Source: Collimonas pratensis (GTDB lineage Bacteria > Pseudomonadota > Gammaproteobacteria > Burkholderiales > Burkholderiaceae_D). Taken from it: a stretch of DNA of 64,000 nt. The notes beneath the pieces are model-generated. The model made no database searches and had not been told where the DNA came from. It was given only the letters and a program-made list of their open reading frames with translations. Made by a program: the position numbers and the translations under genes. Shown here one piece after another: positions 46,577-54,494 of the stretch. The stretch is taken from NCBI RefSeq assembly GCF_001584185.1, contig NZ_CP013234.1:2046001-2110000 (forward strand), in the 5' to 3' direction. Each line of letters starts with the position of its first letter. Positions within the stretch are counted from its first letter, which is position 1.

Positions 46577-46951
46577 ATGGCAAATTCCAAATCGATACGG
46601 CTCAGAGTGTTGCAAGGCGAGACAATCGCCTTCGGTCCCGGCAAGGCAGCACTGCTGCTGGCGATACAGCAAAGCGGTTCGATTTCCGCGGCGGCGCGGG
46701 CCATCGGCATGTCTTACCGGCGCGCCTGGCTGCTGGTGGAAGCCATGAACCAATGCTTCCGCCAGCCCCTGGTAGCGACCGCCACTGGCGGCGCCAAGGG
46801 TGGCGGCGCGCAAGTGACGGCGCTGGGGCAGGAAGTCCTGGTCCGATATCAAGCCATGCAGCAGCGGGCGGAAGCCGCGGTGGCGGCCGACATGGCGTAT
46901 TTTGCCGGACTGATGAGTGTGCCCGGCAGCGCCGCCGAACCGCGCAGCTAA
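46577..46951 (+). CDS. modE: ModE-type regulator with DNA-binding domain only
   Basis: A 124-residue protein from MANSKSIRLRVLQGETIAFG. The LysR-like helix-turn-helix of ModE is visible (GKAALLLAIQQSGSISAAAR, AIGMSYRRAWLLVEAMN), followed by the conserved wing GGGAQVTALGQEVLVRYQ. The two Mop domains that bind molybdate in full-length ModE are absent. The protein ends 22 residues after a helix that could dimerise. It is divergent from modABC (168 bp), so repression of modABC is the likely task; how molybdate is sensed is unclear. Confidence 0.85.
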   Translation: MANSKSIRLRVLQGETIAFGPGKAALLLAIQQSGSISAAARAIGMSYRRAWLLVEAMNQCFRQPLVATATGGAKGGGAQVTALGQEVLVRYQAMQQRAEAAVAADMAYFAGLMSVPGSAAEPRS

Positions 46952-46990
46952 CCCCAGCACTTCCACACTATCACCTTGCCGACACCGACC

Positions 46991-48754
46991 ATGCTCTCAA
47001 GCAGCACACTCCGTAGCACACTCCTTGGTTACCGCGTCCGCCTGCAGCGCCTGTTTCATTTCTCCGAAAGCCATTCGATGCTGCTGTGGGCGGCCGTGGT
47101 CGGCTTCCTGGGAGCGCTGGCGACGGTCCTGTTCCGCGAGTGCATCTACGGCCTGCAATGGCTGCTGACCGGCCAGAGCGGCAGCTTTGTCGCCATGGCC
47201 AAAAGCTTGCCGTGGTGGATGCGATTGGTGTTGCCTGTCAGCGGCGGCCTGGTTGCCGGCGCTATCCTGGTGCTGGCCAAACGGGTGCCGACCAGCGCCA
47301 CCTCGGATTACATGGAAGCGGTGGCCATTGGCGACGGCAATATCCCGGTGCGGCAGAGCCTGCTGCGCAGTCTGTCGTCGCTGGCGACGGTGGTGACCGG
47401 CGGCTCGATCGGACGCGAGGGGCCGATGGTCCAGTTGTCGGCGCTGGCCGCTTCGCTGGTCGGCCGCTTTACCCATTTCAGTCCGGCGCGCCTGCGCCTG
47501 CTGGTGGCCTGCGGTGCTGCGGCGGGGATTACCTCGGCCTACAACGCGCCAATCGCCGGCGCTTTTTTTGTCACAGAGATCGTGCTGGGCGCGATCGTCA
47601 TGGAAAGTTTCGGGCCGGTGGTCGTGGCCTCGGTGGTCGCCAACATCACCATGCGCGAGCTGCCCGGCTACCATCCGGCTTACGAGATGCCGCCATTCCC
47701 GCCGCTGGCAGGGATAGAGATCATCTGGTTCGTGCTGCTGGGGATCATGGCCGGCGTCGCCGCGCCGCAATTCCTGCGTCTGCTGGCGCTGTCCAAGCAG
47801 GCGTTCACCAAGACCCGCTTGCCCTTGCCGCTGCGGCTGGGCGTGGGCGGCCTGCTGGTCGGCCTGATTTCGATCTGGATGCCGGAGGTGTGGGGCAACG
47901 GCTATAGCGTGGTCAATTCCCTGCTGCATACGCCTTGGCTGTGGTGGAGCGTGCTGCTGGTGCTGGTGCTGAAAGTGCTGGCGACCTGCATCACCACCGG
48001 CTCCGGCGCGGTCGGCGGTATTTTCACGCCGACGCTGTTCGTCGGCGCCGCCATCGGCTATCTGTTCGGGCAGGCGCTGCACATGGTGTTGCCTGGCATG
48101 ACCTCGGCGCCGTTTGCCTATGCCATGGTGGGCATGGGCGCCTTCCTGGCGGCCGCCACCAGCGCGCCGCTGATGGCGATCCTGATGATTTTCGAGATGA
48201 CCCTGAGCTACCAGGTGGTGCTGCCGCTGATGCTGTCCTGCGTGGTGGCTTACTTCGTGGCGCGCAGCATCAACGGCGCCTCCATGTACGACATCACCAT
48301 CAAGCGCAACCGCGACGCGCAGGAACGGGTGCGGCTGCGCGGCATTCACATGAGCGAGCTGATCCGGCCGGCTGATACGGTGCTGCCGCTGACGGCCGCG
48401 TTCGCCGAAATCAGTGGCTTGTTCCTCAAGTATCCGGTGAAATACATTTACGTGGTCGACGGCCGCAACCGCTATTGCGGCGTGGTGGCGCTGCAAGACA
48501 TTACCTCCTGCCTGCTGGAGAAAGCCGACACCCAGGCCAAGGTGGCCGAGGATTTCGTGCGGCGCGAATTCCTGCACGTGGTGACGCCCGACATGTCGCT
48601 CGGCGACGCCCTGCAATCCTTCCTCGATCACCAGGGCGAACGTCTGCCGGTGGTGCGCAGCCATGAAGATCCGGAACTGCTGGGAGCGGTCTACAAGACC
48701 TCCTTGCTGGATGCCTATTTCAGGCTGGACCGTTCGCACGAGCTGCGCGCATAG
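46991..48754 (+). CDS. ClC-family chloride channel/transporter with C-terminal CBS domains
   Basis: A 587-residue membrane protein from the ATG at 46991 (a TTG five codons earlier is less likely). The ClC filter motifs are present: GSIGREGPMVQLSA with the gating glutamate, and GSGAVGGIFTPTLFVG. At the spot of the inner proton glutamate of E. coli ClC, the alignment AGAFFVTEIVLG puts Ile at the second position, so proton coupling may differ; this was aligned by eye. The last 150 residues (HMSELIRPADTVLPL, then YVVDGRNRYCGVVAL) form a CBS pair that may bind nucleotides. It follows modE by 39 bp. Confidence 0.92.
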   Translation: MLSSSTLRSTLLGYRVRLQRLFHFSESHSMLLWAAVVGFLGALATVLFRECIYGLQWLLTGQSGSFVAMAKSLPWWMRLVLPVSGGLVAGAILVLAKRVPTSATSDYMEAVAIGDGNIPVRQSLLRSLSSLATVVTGGSIGREGPMVQLSALAASLVGRFTHFSPARLRLLVACGAAAGITSAYNAPIAGAFFVTEIVLGAIVMESFGPVVVASVVANITMRELPGYHPAYEMPPFPPLAGIEIIWFVLLGIMAGVAAPQFLRLLALSKQAFTKTRLPLPLRLGVGGLLVGLISIWMPEVWGNGYSVVNSLLHTPWLWWSVLLVLVLKVLATCITTGSGAVGGIFTPTLFVGAAIGYLFGQALHMVLPGMTSAPFAYAMVGMGAFLAAATSAPLMAILMIFEMTLSYQVVLPLMLSCVVAYFVARSINGASMYDITIKRNRDAQERVRLRGIHMSELIRPADTVLPLTAAFAEISGLFLKYPVKYIYVVDGRNRYCGVVALQDITSCLLEKADTQAKVAEDFVRREFLHVVTPDMSLGDALQSFLDHQGERLPVVRSHEDPELLGAVYKTSLLDAYFRLDRSHELRA

Positions 48755-49061
48755 CACTGACGTCGGTTCCTTGTTGAGATGTTGTTCTATCAATATTTTG
48801 CATTGTAGGGTGGGCACGCTTTTGTGCCCACGCGTGACCGCGATAACCGGAGTGCCGACCTGCGCGGCGCGGAAACAGGCATGTGCGTAAAGTAAATTCA
48901 CGCATGGGCACGATGTGCCCGCCCTATTTATTAAACAACATTTCACACAAGTTTACCTTGCAAGCGCTGCAGATGGCCGCACTTTGCTCTATATTGGACC
49001 CCGCACCGGCGCCTTCTTCCGGTGCGGCCAATTCCCCCAACAACAACCATGAGGAGCAGCA
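48755..49061. other. Intergenic region with palindromic repeat copy 3
   Basis: About 307 bp behind the ClC gene. It holds the repeat at 48805-48926, then AT-rich DNA that probably carries the promoter of the GlsB-type gene, whose ribosome site GAGGAGCA precedes 49062. No ORF of note. Confidence 0.5.
48805..48926. repeat. Dispersed palindromic repeat, copy 3 (diverged)
   Basis: GTAGGGTGGGCACGC at 48805-48819 and an imperfect inverted partner GGGCACGATGTGCCCGCCCT at about 48,906-48,925, with an inner GTGGGCAC/GTGCCCAC-like stem (48812-48831). The middle 70 bp are unlike the other copies, so this copy carries extra or diverged sequence. Confidence 0.7.
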
Positions 49062-49316
49062 ATGGAAATTATCGGGACCATCATCGTCGGTTTTATCGTC
49101 GGCGTGATCGCTAAGCTGATCCATCCCGGACGCGAGAACATGGGCTTCATCGTCACCACCTTGCTGGGCATCGCCGGTTCCTTCCTGGCCGGCTATATTG
49201 GCCAGGCGCTGGGCTGGTATCACGCCGGCCAGGGTGCCGGCTTCATCGGCTCCATCATCGGCGCCTTCGTGCTGCTGCTGATCTACGGCTTTGTCAAAGG
49301 CAAGGCAGCCAGCTGA
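49062..49316 (+). CDS. GlsB/YeaQ/YmgE-family stress-response membrane protein
   Basis: An 84-residue protein with three short hydrophobic helices. IIGTIIVGFIVGVIAKLIHP, GRENMGFIVTTLLGIAGSFL and the final FIGSIIGAFVLLLIYGFV are the Gly-rich transglycosylase-associated pattern of this family. Such proteins anchor Asp23-type proteins or respond to envelope stress. It has a strong GAGGAG site, and its stop overlaps the next gene's start (TGATG), so the two are translated together. Confidence 0.9.
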   Translation: MEIIGTIIVGFIVGVIAKLIHPGRENMGFIVTTLLGIAGSFLAGYIGQALGWYHAGQGAGFIGSIIGAFVLLLIYGFVKGKAAS

Positions 49317-49846
49317 TGCTGGATCGCCTGCCATGGCGCAAGCCGGCCCGGCACAGCGCGGGCGCGCTGCTGCCGGTGTCCGACACGGCGCTGCACGCGG
49401 TGCGCCTGCGCTGCCGCCAGATGGTGGCCAAGCGCGCACTGCTGTCGGCCGGCGCTTCCGCCTTGCCGATCATGGGAGTCGATATCGCGGTCGATATCCA
49501 TCTGCTGTCGCGCCTGATCGAAGACATCAATGCGGCCTTCGGCCTGACTCCGCAGCAGATCGAAAAACTCCAGCCTAAACTGCGGGTGGCTACTTACAGC
49601 ACCATCGTCGGCCTCGGCAGTACGCTGGTAGGACGGGTGGTGACGCGTGAGCTGCTGCTGAAAATCCTGACCCGCAGCGGCGTCAAGATCGTTTCCAAGA
49701 ACGCTACCCGGCTGGTGCCCATCGCCGGCCAGATGGTGTCGGCGGCGATCGGCTTTTCCGCCTTCCGGGCGATCGGCAACAAGCATATCGAAGCCTGCGT
49801 CGCGGTGGCGGAACAGATGTTGAAAGTGCAAGCCGCCGGCGAATGA
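49316..49846 (+). CDS. Hypothetical protein with two hydrophobic helices, coupled to the GlsB-type gene
   Basis: A 176-residue protein. It begins with a basic soluble part, then SAGASALPIMGVDIAVDIHL, a helical block, TIVGLGSTLVGRVVTRELLL, and AGQMVSAAIGFSAFRAIGNK near the end. The alternating Gly/Ala-rich hydrophobic segments and the VPI-G-M repeats recall DUF697/EcsC-like membrane-associated proteins; I cannot assign it. Overlap by one base with the preceding gene implies a common function in the envelope. Confidence 0.75.
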   Translation: MLDRLPWRKPARHSAGALLPVSDTALHAVRLRCRQMVAKRALLSAGASALPIMGVDIAVDIHLLSRLIEDINAAFGLTPQQIEKLQPKLRVATYSTIVGLGSTLVGRVVTRELLLKILTRSGVKIVSKNATRLVPIAGQMVSAAIGFSAFRAIGNKHIEACVAVAEQMLKVQAAGE

Positions 49847-50095
49847 GTCGCCGCTGTGGCATCGCGCGGCTTGCACACCGTGGCGGCGGGGCCGCCCCGC
49901 ATCCTTCTCCGCCATCTCGCGCCATGATGTTAGAATGCGGGTCGTTTGCGCTCCGGGACACTGAAAAACAGCTACTCCCGCGCGACTTTACCGCACTTCT
50001 GCACGCCAGCCCGGCCCGCCATAGCGTTACCATCTTGCGCGGCCGGCTCTTTGCTGTAGAGTGTGGCAACACACTTCACCACGATAGAGTTCCCT

Positions 50096-51004
50096 ATGTT
50101 GAGTTACCGCCATGCCTTCCATGCGGGCAATCATGCCGATGTGCTGAAGCACTTGGTCACCATCCAGCTGTTGCGCTACCTGGGCCAAAAAGATACGTCC
50201 TACATGGTCATCGATACCCACGCCGGCGCTGGCGTGTACGCGCTGGACGGCGGCTATGCCTCGAAAAATGCCGAGTACGAGTCCGGCATCAGCCGGCTGT
50301 GGGACCGCAAGGACCTGCCGCCGGCGGCAGCCGAGTATGTGGACATCGTCAGGCAGCTGAATCCGGACGGCAAATTGCGCTATTACCCGGGTTCGCCGTA
50401 TTGCGCCGATGCCGTCATGCGCGAGCAGGACCGCCTGCGCCTGTTTGAACTGCACCCAAGCGACGGCAAGATCCTCACCGACAACTTCCGCCGCCTGGAC
50501 GCCGAGCGCAACCCGCGCGGCAACGGCCGTGGCAAGCGCGTCATGATCCAGCTGGGCGACGGCTTCCACGGCCTCAAGGCCTTGCTGCCGCCGCCGTCGC
50601 GCCGCGGCCTGGTGCTGATCGATCCACCGTACGAGGTGAAGGAAGACTATCGCCACGTCAAGAACACCATCGAAGATGCGCTGACGCGTTTCTCTACCGG
50701 CACGTATGCCGTCTGGTACCCATTGCTGAACCGTATGGAGTCGCGCCAGATGCCGGACAAGCTCAAGCGCATGAAAGCCAATGGCTGGCTGAACGTCACG
50801 CTGACAGTGAAGACACCGTCGCCGGACGGTTTCGGCCTGCACAGCAGCGGCATGTTCGTGATCAACCCGCCATGGACGCTGGAGCCGATGCTGAAGGAAC
50901 TGATGCCCTATCTGGTCAAGGTGATGGGCACCGATTCAGGCGCCGGCTTTACCCTGGAATCGGGGCAGACCAAGGCGGTCGATACTGGTACCCGGCGCGT
51001 GTAG
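50096..51004 (+). CDS. rlmJ: 23S rRNA (adenine(2030)-N6)-methyltransferase RlmJ
   Basis: Methylates N6 of A2030 in 23S rRNA, 302 residues. The start MLSYRHAFHAGNHADVLKH is the family's invariant N-terminus, so the upstream in-frame extension is rejected. Motif I is IDTHAGAGVYAL (SAM binding) and motif IV is IDPPYE (Asp176), typical of adenine-N6 methylases. PSPDGFGLHSSGMFVINPPW is the C-terminal family block. Monocistronic, with a strong terminator directly downstream. A TAGAAT-like -10 lies near 49,931. Confidence 0.96.
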   Translation: MLSYRHAFHAGNHADVLKHLVTIQLLRYLGQKDTSYMVIDTHAGAGVYALDGGYASKNAEYESGISRLWDRKDLPPAAAEYVDIVRQLNPDGKLRYYPGSPYCADAVMREQDRLRLFELHPSDGKILTDNFRRLDAERNPRGNGRGKRVMIQLGDGFHGLKALLPPPSRRGLVLIDPPYEVKEDYRHVKNTIEDALTRFSTGTYAVWYPLLNRMESRQMPDKLKRMKANGWLNVTLTVKTPSPDGFGLHSSGMFVINPPWTLEPMLKELMPYLVKVMGTDSGAGFTLESGQTKAVDTGTRRV

Positions 51005-51024
51005 TACTCGGCAGTTCAGATTAG

Positions 51025-51066
51025 AAAATCCTGAGAATTTCACTGGAAATTCTCAGGATTTTTTTT
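51025..51066 (+). terminator. Intrinsic terminator of rlmJ
   Basis: AATCCTGAGAATTTC pairs perfectly with GAAATTCTCAGGATT across a four-base loop and runs into eight or more T. It starts about 20 bp after the rlmJ stop. Confidence 0.93.
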
Positions 51067-51444
51067 GGCTAATTACTTGCATGTGGAGCTGCAGTTGGCG
51101 GAACGCGCATGGGCTGCTGCAGCCCTTATCCCTGAGTACTATGGTCCTCGACCAGTCATTTGAGTGCGGTCTCAGGCATTGCATTTGGGCTTTTCGGTCT
51201 TCTCGGCCTCATGCGTTCCCTCATATGCTCCTCTGTCACGCGCTAGCGTTTGACTTATTGAAAATCAGTGGGAAGGATGCATTCTGATATTCCAATCGAA
51301 ATATCTTGCCTAAAGACATATATTTCATTGTTGCAAATAATTACACGCTGCTACAATTGCCTGGGGTCAAAACATCGCCAACAAAGCCAGTCAGGTCGAT
51401 GTATTTGATACGGGGCAAGCATAATAATTTGTGTAAGAAAGACA
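51067..51444. other. Intergenic region before the lipoprotein gene
   Basis: About 378 bp, with GC content falling toward the lipoprotein gene. An ORF of 68 codons at 51081-51287 has no ribosome site and an unlikely composition (many Cys, His and Trp), and I do not call it. AT-rich DNA at about 51,290-51,440 probably contains the promoter. Confidence 0.4.
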
Positions 51445-53472
51445 ATGATAATGAAAAAAGTGTTCTTCTCCTTATTAATGACGTTATTTCTCAATGCATG
51501 TGGCGGAGGCGGCGGAGATGGCGGGAATTCTTCGCCAGGAACTGGCCCGAATAACGGCGGCGCTACACCTGCAGCTGCGGCGCTGACCTTCACGCCAACC
51601 ACAATTACCCAGACTCTCACTGGAGGGGTGTCCAGCAAAATCAGTCTTGCTGCCACGGTCAACAAGCCATCCGATTTTAATGGGGCAACAACCGTTTATG
51701 CCTATTTTATTGACGATGTGGGCGTGTTGTTGCCGAATACGCAAATATCGCAAAACTCGACGACCCAATACAGTGTTGCGCTCTATACGTCCCCGACCTT
51801 ATCCGCAGGGAGCCATCAAGGAAATCTCACGGTCAAGCTTTGCCGCGACAGTAACTGCACCAGTCAATTTCCAGGGTCGCCCATGCTGTTGCCCTATAGT
51901 TTCCAGGTTAACCCGCCTGCGAACTTGCCGACCTTTGGCGCAAACCCGAGCGTAGCGCTCACTACAGACATGTATGTTGGCGCTGCCGCCCCGGATCCCG
52001 TCACTATTACAATTGCCGGACAAGGCAGGACCTGGACCGCGAAAACCGACGCCACGTGGTTGAAACTAAGTAGTACGGCAGGGGCAGGGAACGCCATTCT
52101 GACACTTAGTTACGCGCCGGCGTCGCTGCAAGTAGGGGTGTACACGAGCACGATCCAGGTCACGTCAAGCGATGGGCAGAGTGTGGGTTTGCCAGTCACG
52201 CTCACGATCAAGCCTCCCGCATATAAATTATTGGCTGCGGAAACGGGCGTCGCCTTGACAGCAACCCCGGCATGGTCGCGCCTGACCCGCACCCTGCAGA
52301 TCAATGACAGTTCTGGCCATGGTGCAAGCTGGGGAGCAAGTTCGGATCAAACCTGGTTGAGCGCCACGAAGAGCGGCAATAATCTCACGCTTACGGCAAA
52401 TCCGGCCAGCTTGGCTCCAGATGTAATCAGCTATGCCACGGTTACCCTCAGTTCTGCTGATCCTTCCGTTACCGCGCCCGAACCCATCAAGGTCGCTTTG
52501 TGGAAAGGCAGCACGACGCCAACGTTGGCCACACAGATAAAACAAGCCTACACAAATGTCATTGCCGACCCGATTCGTCCTTTGATCTATACGCATAACA
52601 GCGGTTCTTCCATTGACGTCTACAATGTTTATACCTCACAAAAGACTGCTACTTTCACCACACTTGGCACTACCCTGGGCAATATGACTATCAGTCCAAA
52701 TGGCGACAAGTTATATGCTCTGGACTTGGCCACGAGCCGTCTGGTTGCCATTGATCTGGCTACTCCAAGCAAAATCAGTAAGTGGGATTTAAGCGCCGCA
52801 CTAACAACCGACGTGCGTATGAAAGCAATCCGGTCGAATGGCGTAGAAATCATCATCACCAACTTCGGCACCGCGTATTTGGCGTCAAATGGTAAGTTCA
52901 TCTCGAACACCGGTATTGTTGGCCGTATAGATTTGGCTGTAACCGCCGACGGCAAGAAAGTCTATGCTCAGGATGAGGGTTTCAGTCCGTCTAGAACCTG
53001 GGCTTATAGCGTCGACTACTCTGAATTGAATGGCGGCTACGTGGCGGTCTCGTTATTGACGCAGCCTACGGGAGTCATCGGCATAGCCAACGGAGTGGCA
53101 ATGTCCAATGGCGCAGACATTGCTGTCAGCGCCGACGGCAGCCGAGTGTACACAGCCAACGGCGCACCGTATCGATGCGGTTCGCTTTCTCCAGTCAACT
53201 TGGGTTTCATCAGCGCTTTGCCTGGTGGAGACACATTTCCCAACAATGTCAAAGTTGCTAGCGACGGCAGGGTTTTCTGCGGAATCTCTGGCGGCTACAG
53301 TTCATCCGACGTATGGATGCATGGTGCCGACGGTACTTTGATACGCAGTTTTAAATTTGCCGGAAGTGCAAGAAATCTGATTGACCGCCAAATGGCTGTT
53401 TCAGGAGATGGCTTGATGCTGGTGGGGATTACCAACGATCCACTGTTGGCCATTGTGCCGGTCGGCCCATAG
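51445..53472 (+). CDS. Surface lipoprotein with BACON-like and beta-propeller regions
   Basis: A 675-residue lipoprotein; MKKVFFSLLMTLFLNAC has a lipobox (LNAC), followed by a flexible Gly/Ser linker. ATG at 51445 or 51451. Two Ig-like blocks follow. One holds RTWTAKTDATWLKLSSTAGA and VTSSDGQSVGLPVTLTI, the Trp-containing BACON pattern that binds carbohydrate or mucin-like ligands in other proteins. A second such block is near residues 270-350 (SSDQTWLSATKSGNNLTL). The C-terminal half (NMTISPNGDKLYALDLATSR) has YVTN/WD-like propeller repeats. Composition is less GC-rich than the neighbours, which may mean recent acquisition. Function unknown; surface binding is inferred. Confidence 0.82.
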   Translation: MIMKKVFFSLLMTLFLNACGGGGGDGGNSSPGTGPNNGGATPAAAALTFTPTTITQTLTGGVSSKISLAATVNKPSDFNGATTVYAYFIDDVGVLLPNTQISQNSTTQYSVALYTSPTLSAGSHQGNLTVKLCRDSNCTSQFPGSPMLLPYSFQVNPPANLPTFGANPSVALTTDMYVGAAAPDPVTITIAGQGRTWTAKTDATWLKLSSTAGAGNAILTLSYAPASLQVGVYTSTIQVTSSDGQSVGLPVTLTIKPPAYKLLAAETGVALTATPAWSRLTRTLQINDSSGHGASWGASSDQTWLSATKSGNNLTLTANPASLAPDVISYATVTLSSADPSVTAPEPIKVALWKGSTTPTLATQIKQAYTNVIADPIRPLIYTHNSGSSIDVYNVYTSQKTATFTTLGTTLGNMTISPNGDKLYALDLATSRLVAIDLATPSKISKWDLSAALTTDVRMKAIRSNGVEIIITNFGTAYLASNGKFISNTGIVGRIDLAVTADGKKVYAQDEGFSPSRTWAYSVDYSELNGGYVAVSLLTQPTGVIGIANGVAMSNGADIAVSADGSRVYTANGAPYRCGSLSPVNLGFISALPGGDTFPNNVKVASDGRVFCGISGGYSSSDVWMHGADGTLIRSFKFAGSARNLIDRQMAVSGDGLMLVGITNDPLLAIVPVGP

Positions 53473-53496
53473 GCCACACTGAATAGCTTGTCGTGC

Positions 53497-53535
53497 AAAA
53501 AAACGGCGTACATGCAATATGTATGCCGTTTTTTA
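53497..53535. terminator. Bidirectional terminator between lipoprotein and msrB
   Basis: An A-run, stem AACGGCGTACAT/ATGTATGCCGTT with one mismatch, loop of about seven bases, then a T-run. The A and T runs allow termination in both directions, which fits the convergent genes on either side. Confidence 0.88.
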
Positions 53536-53585
53536 TTGAGGAGCCTGTGTGTCAAACGCTGTCGCGTGCGGGCTCAGCCAATGAC

Positions 53586-54074
53586 TCAAACCTCGGGAGC
53601 GAATTTCAGCACCGCGCCGTTCATGCAATAACGCAGGCCGGTAGGCTTCGGCCCGTCGTCAAACACGTGCCCGAGGTGGCCGCCGCAGCGGCGGCAGTGC
53701 ACTTCGGTGCGGCTCATGCCGAGCGTGCTGTCGGTGCGGGTGGAGACGGCGTTCGGCAGCGGTTGCCAGAAGCTGGGCCAGCCGGTGCCGCTGTCGAATT
53801 TGGTCTTGGAAGAAAAGGCCGCCAGGTCGCAGCCGGCGCAAAAGAAGGTGCCGGCCCGCTTTTCATGGTCGAGCGGACTGGAAAACGGTCGCTCGGTCGC
53901 CTCCTGCCGCAGGATCGCATACTGGGTCGGACTCAGGCGCTGCTTCCATTCGGCGTCGGTATGCATGACTTCATACTTTTCCACAGCGCCGGCGCGCCAG
54001 CCCAGGGTCGCCAGCACACTTCCCAGCAGCAGGCCGCCGCCGGTCCTGAACATCATGTTGCGTCGGGTAGGCAT
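53586..54074 (-). CDS. msrB: Exported peptide-methionine (R)-S-oxide reductase
   Basis: Repairs methionine-R-sulfoxide in proteins, 162 residues. The N-terminus MPTRRNMMFRTGGGLLLGSV has twin arginines and a hydrophobic core, a Tat-like signal, so it probably acts in the periplasm. Zinc is held by FCAGCD and HCRRCGGHLGHVFDDG, and the catalytic cysteine is in GLRYCMNGA. GTGWPSFWQPL is the MsrB signature. AAGGAGAG precedes the ATG. No msrA is adjacent, and electron donors are not encoded nearby. Confidence 0.94.
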   Translation of the reverse strand: MPTRRNMMFRTGGGLLLGSVLATLGWRAGAVEKYEVMHTDAEWKQRLSPTQYAILRQEATERPFSSPLDHEKRAGTFFCAGCDLAAFSSKTKFDSGTGWPSFWQPLPNAVSTRTDSTLGMSRTEVHCRRCGGHLGHVFDDGPKPTGLRYCMNGAVLKFAPEV

Positions 54075-54494
54075 GACAATCTCTCCTTTATCGCGTCAAT
54101 GGCCGATCCAGGTTGTCCTGGCTCTGCGCTTGTGCCGCCTGGGTTAGGGTACTCGTGAGTCCATGTAATCCATATACGAAGAAATCGGGCGGGCGGATAC
54201 AGGCTGCCTGTCTTGGCTCCAGTTTGCGCCGATTTTCGCCGGCCTGCTGGCCGCAGCCGTCTCGCTGAAAACAGGTGGGGATGCATGATCCAAGGAGATT
54301 TCTCTGTAGAAATTTTCTTGGGTTTGACGTAATCCACTGTTGTCAATGCCCGCCAGTCGTGTAGATGTATTCCGCAGTTTTTAAGTTTCAGGATGAAAAT
54401 GGACGGATAATGCGGATCCTGTTTTAATCACGCCCGGATTTCCAGACGCAATCTGCGCGGGGTGTTATCCATTTGATATGGCGTCGACATAATA
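54075..54494. other. Intergenic region before the TonB receptor; no known riboswitch seen
   Basis: About 420 bp. I looked for TPP and cobalamin riboswitch cores and for a Fur-type palindrome, since the following operon is a vitamin or siderophore type, and found none that convince. The part at 54,330-54,490 is AT-richer and must contain the promoter. Confidence 0.45.

Noticed and set aside
46997..48946. Minus-strand open frame of 649 codons across the ClC gene
   Set aside because: It is antisense to a clear ClC protein and is dominated by Gln, His and Arg.
51081..51287. 68-codon ORF after rlmJ
   Set aside because: No ribosome site, many Cys, His and Trp, no neighbour on the same transcript; it starts just behind a strong terminator.
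54300..54494. Possible TPP or cobalamin riboswitch, or a Fur box, before the TonB receptor
   Set aside because: The conserved riboswitch cores are not present, and AT stretches such as the one before 54495 do not make a good Fur palindrome.
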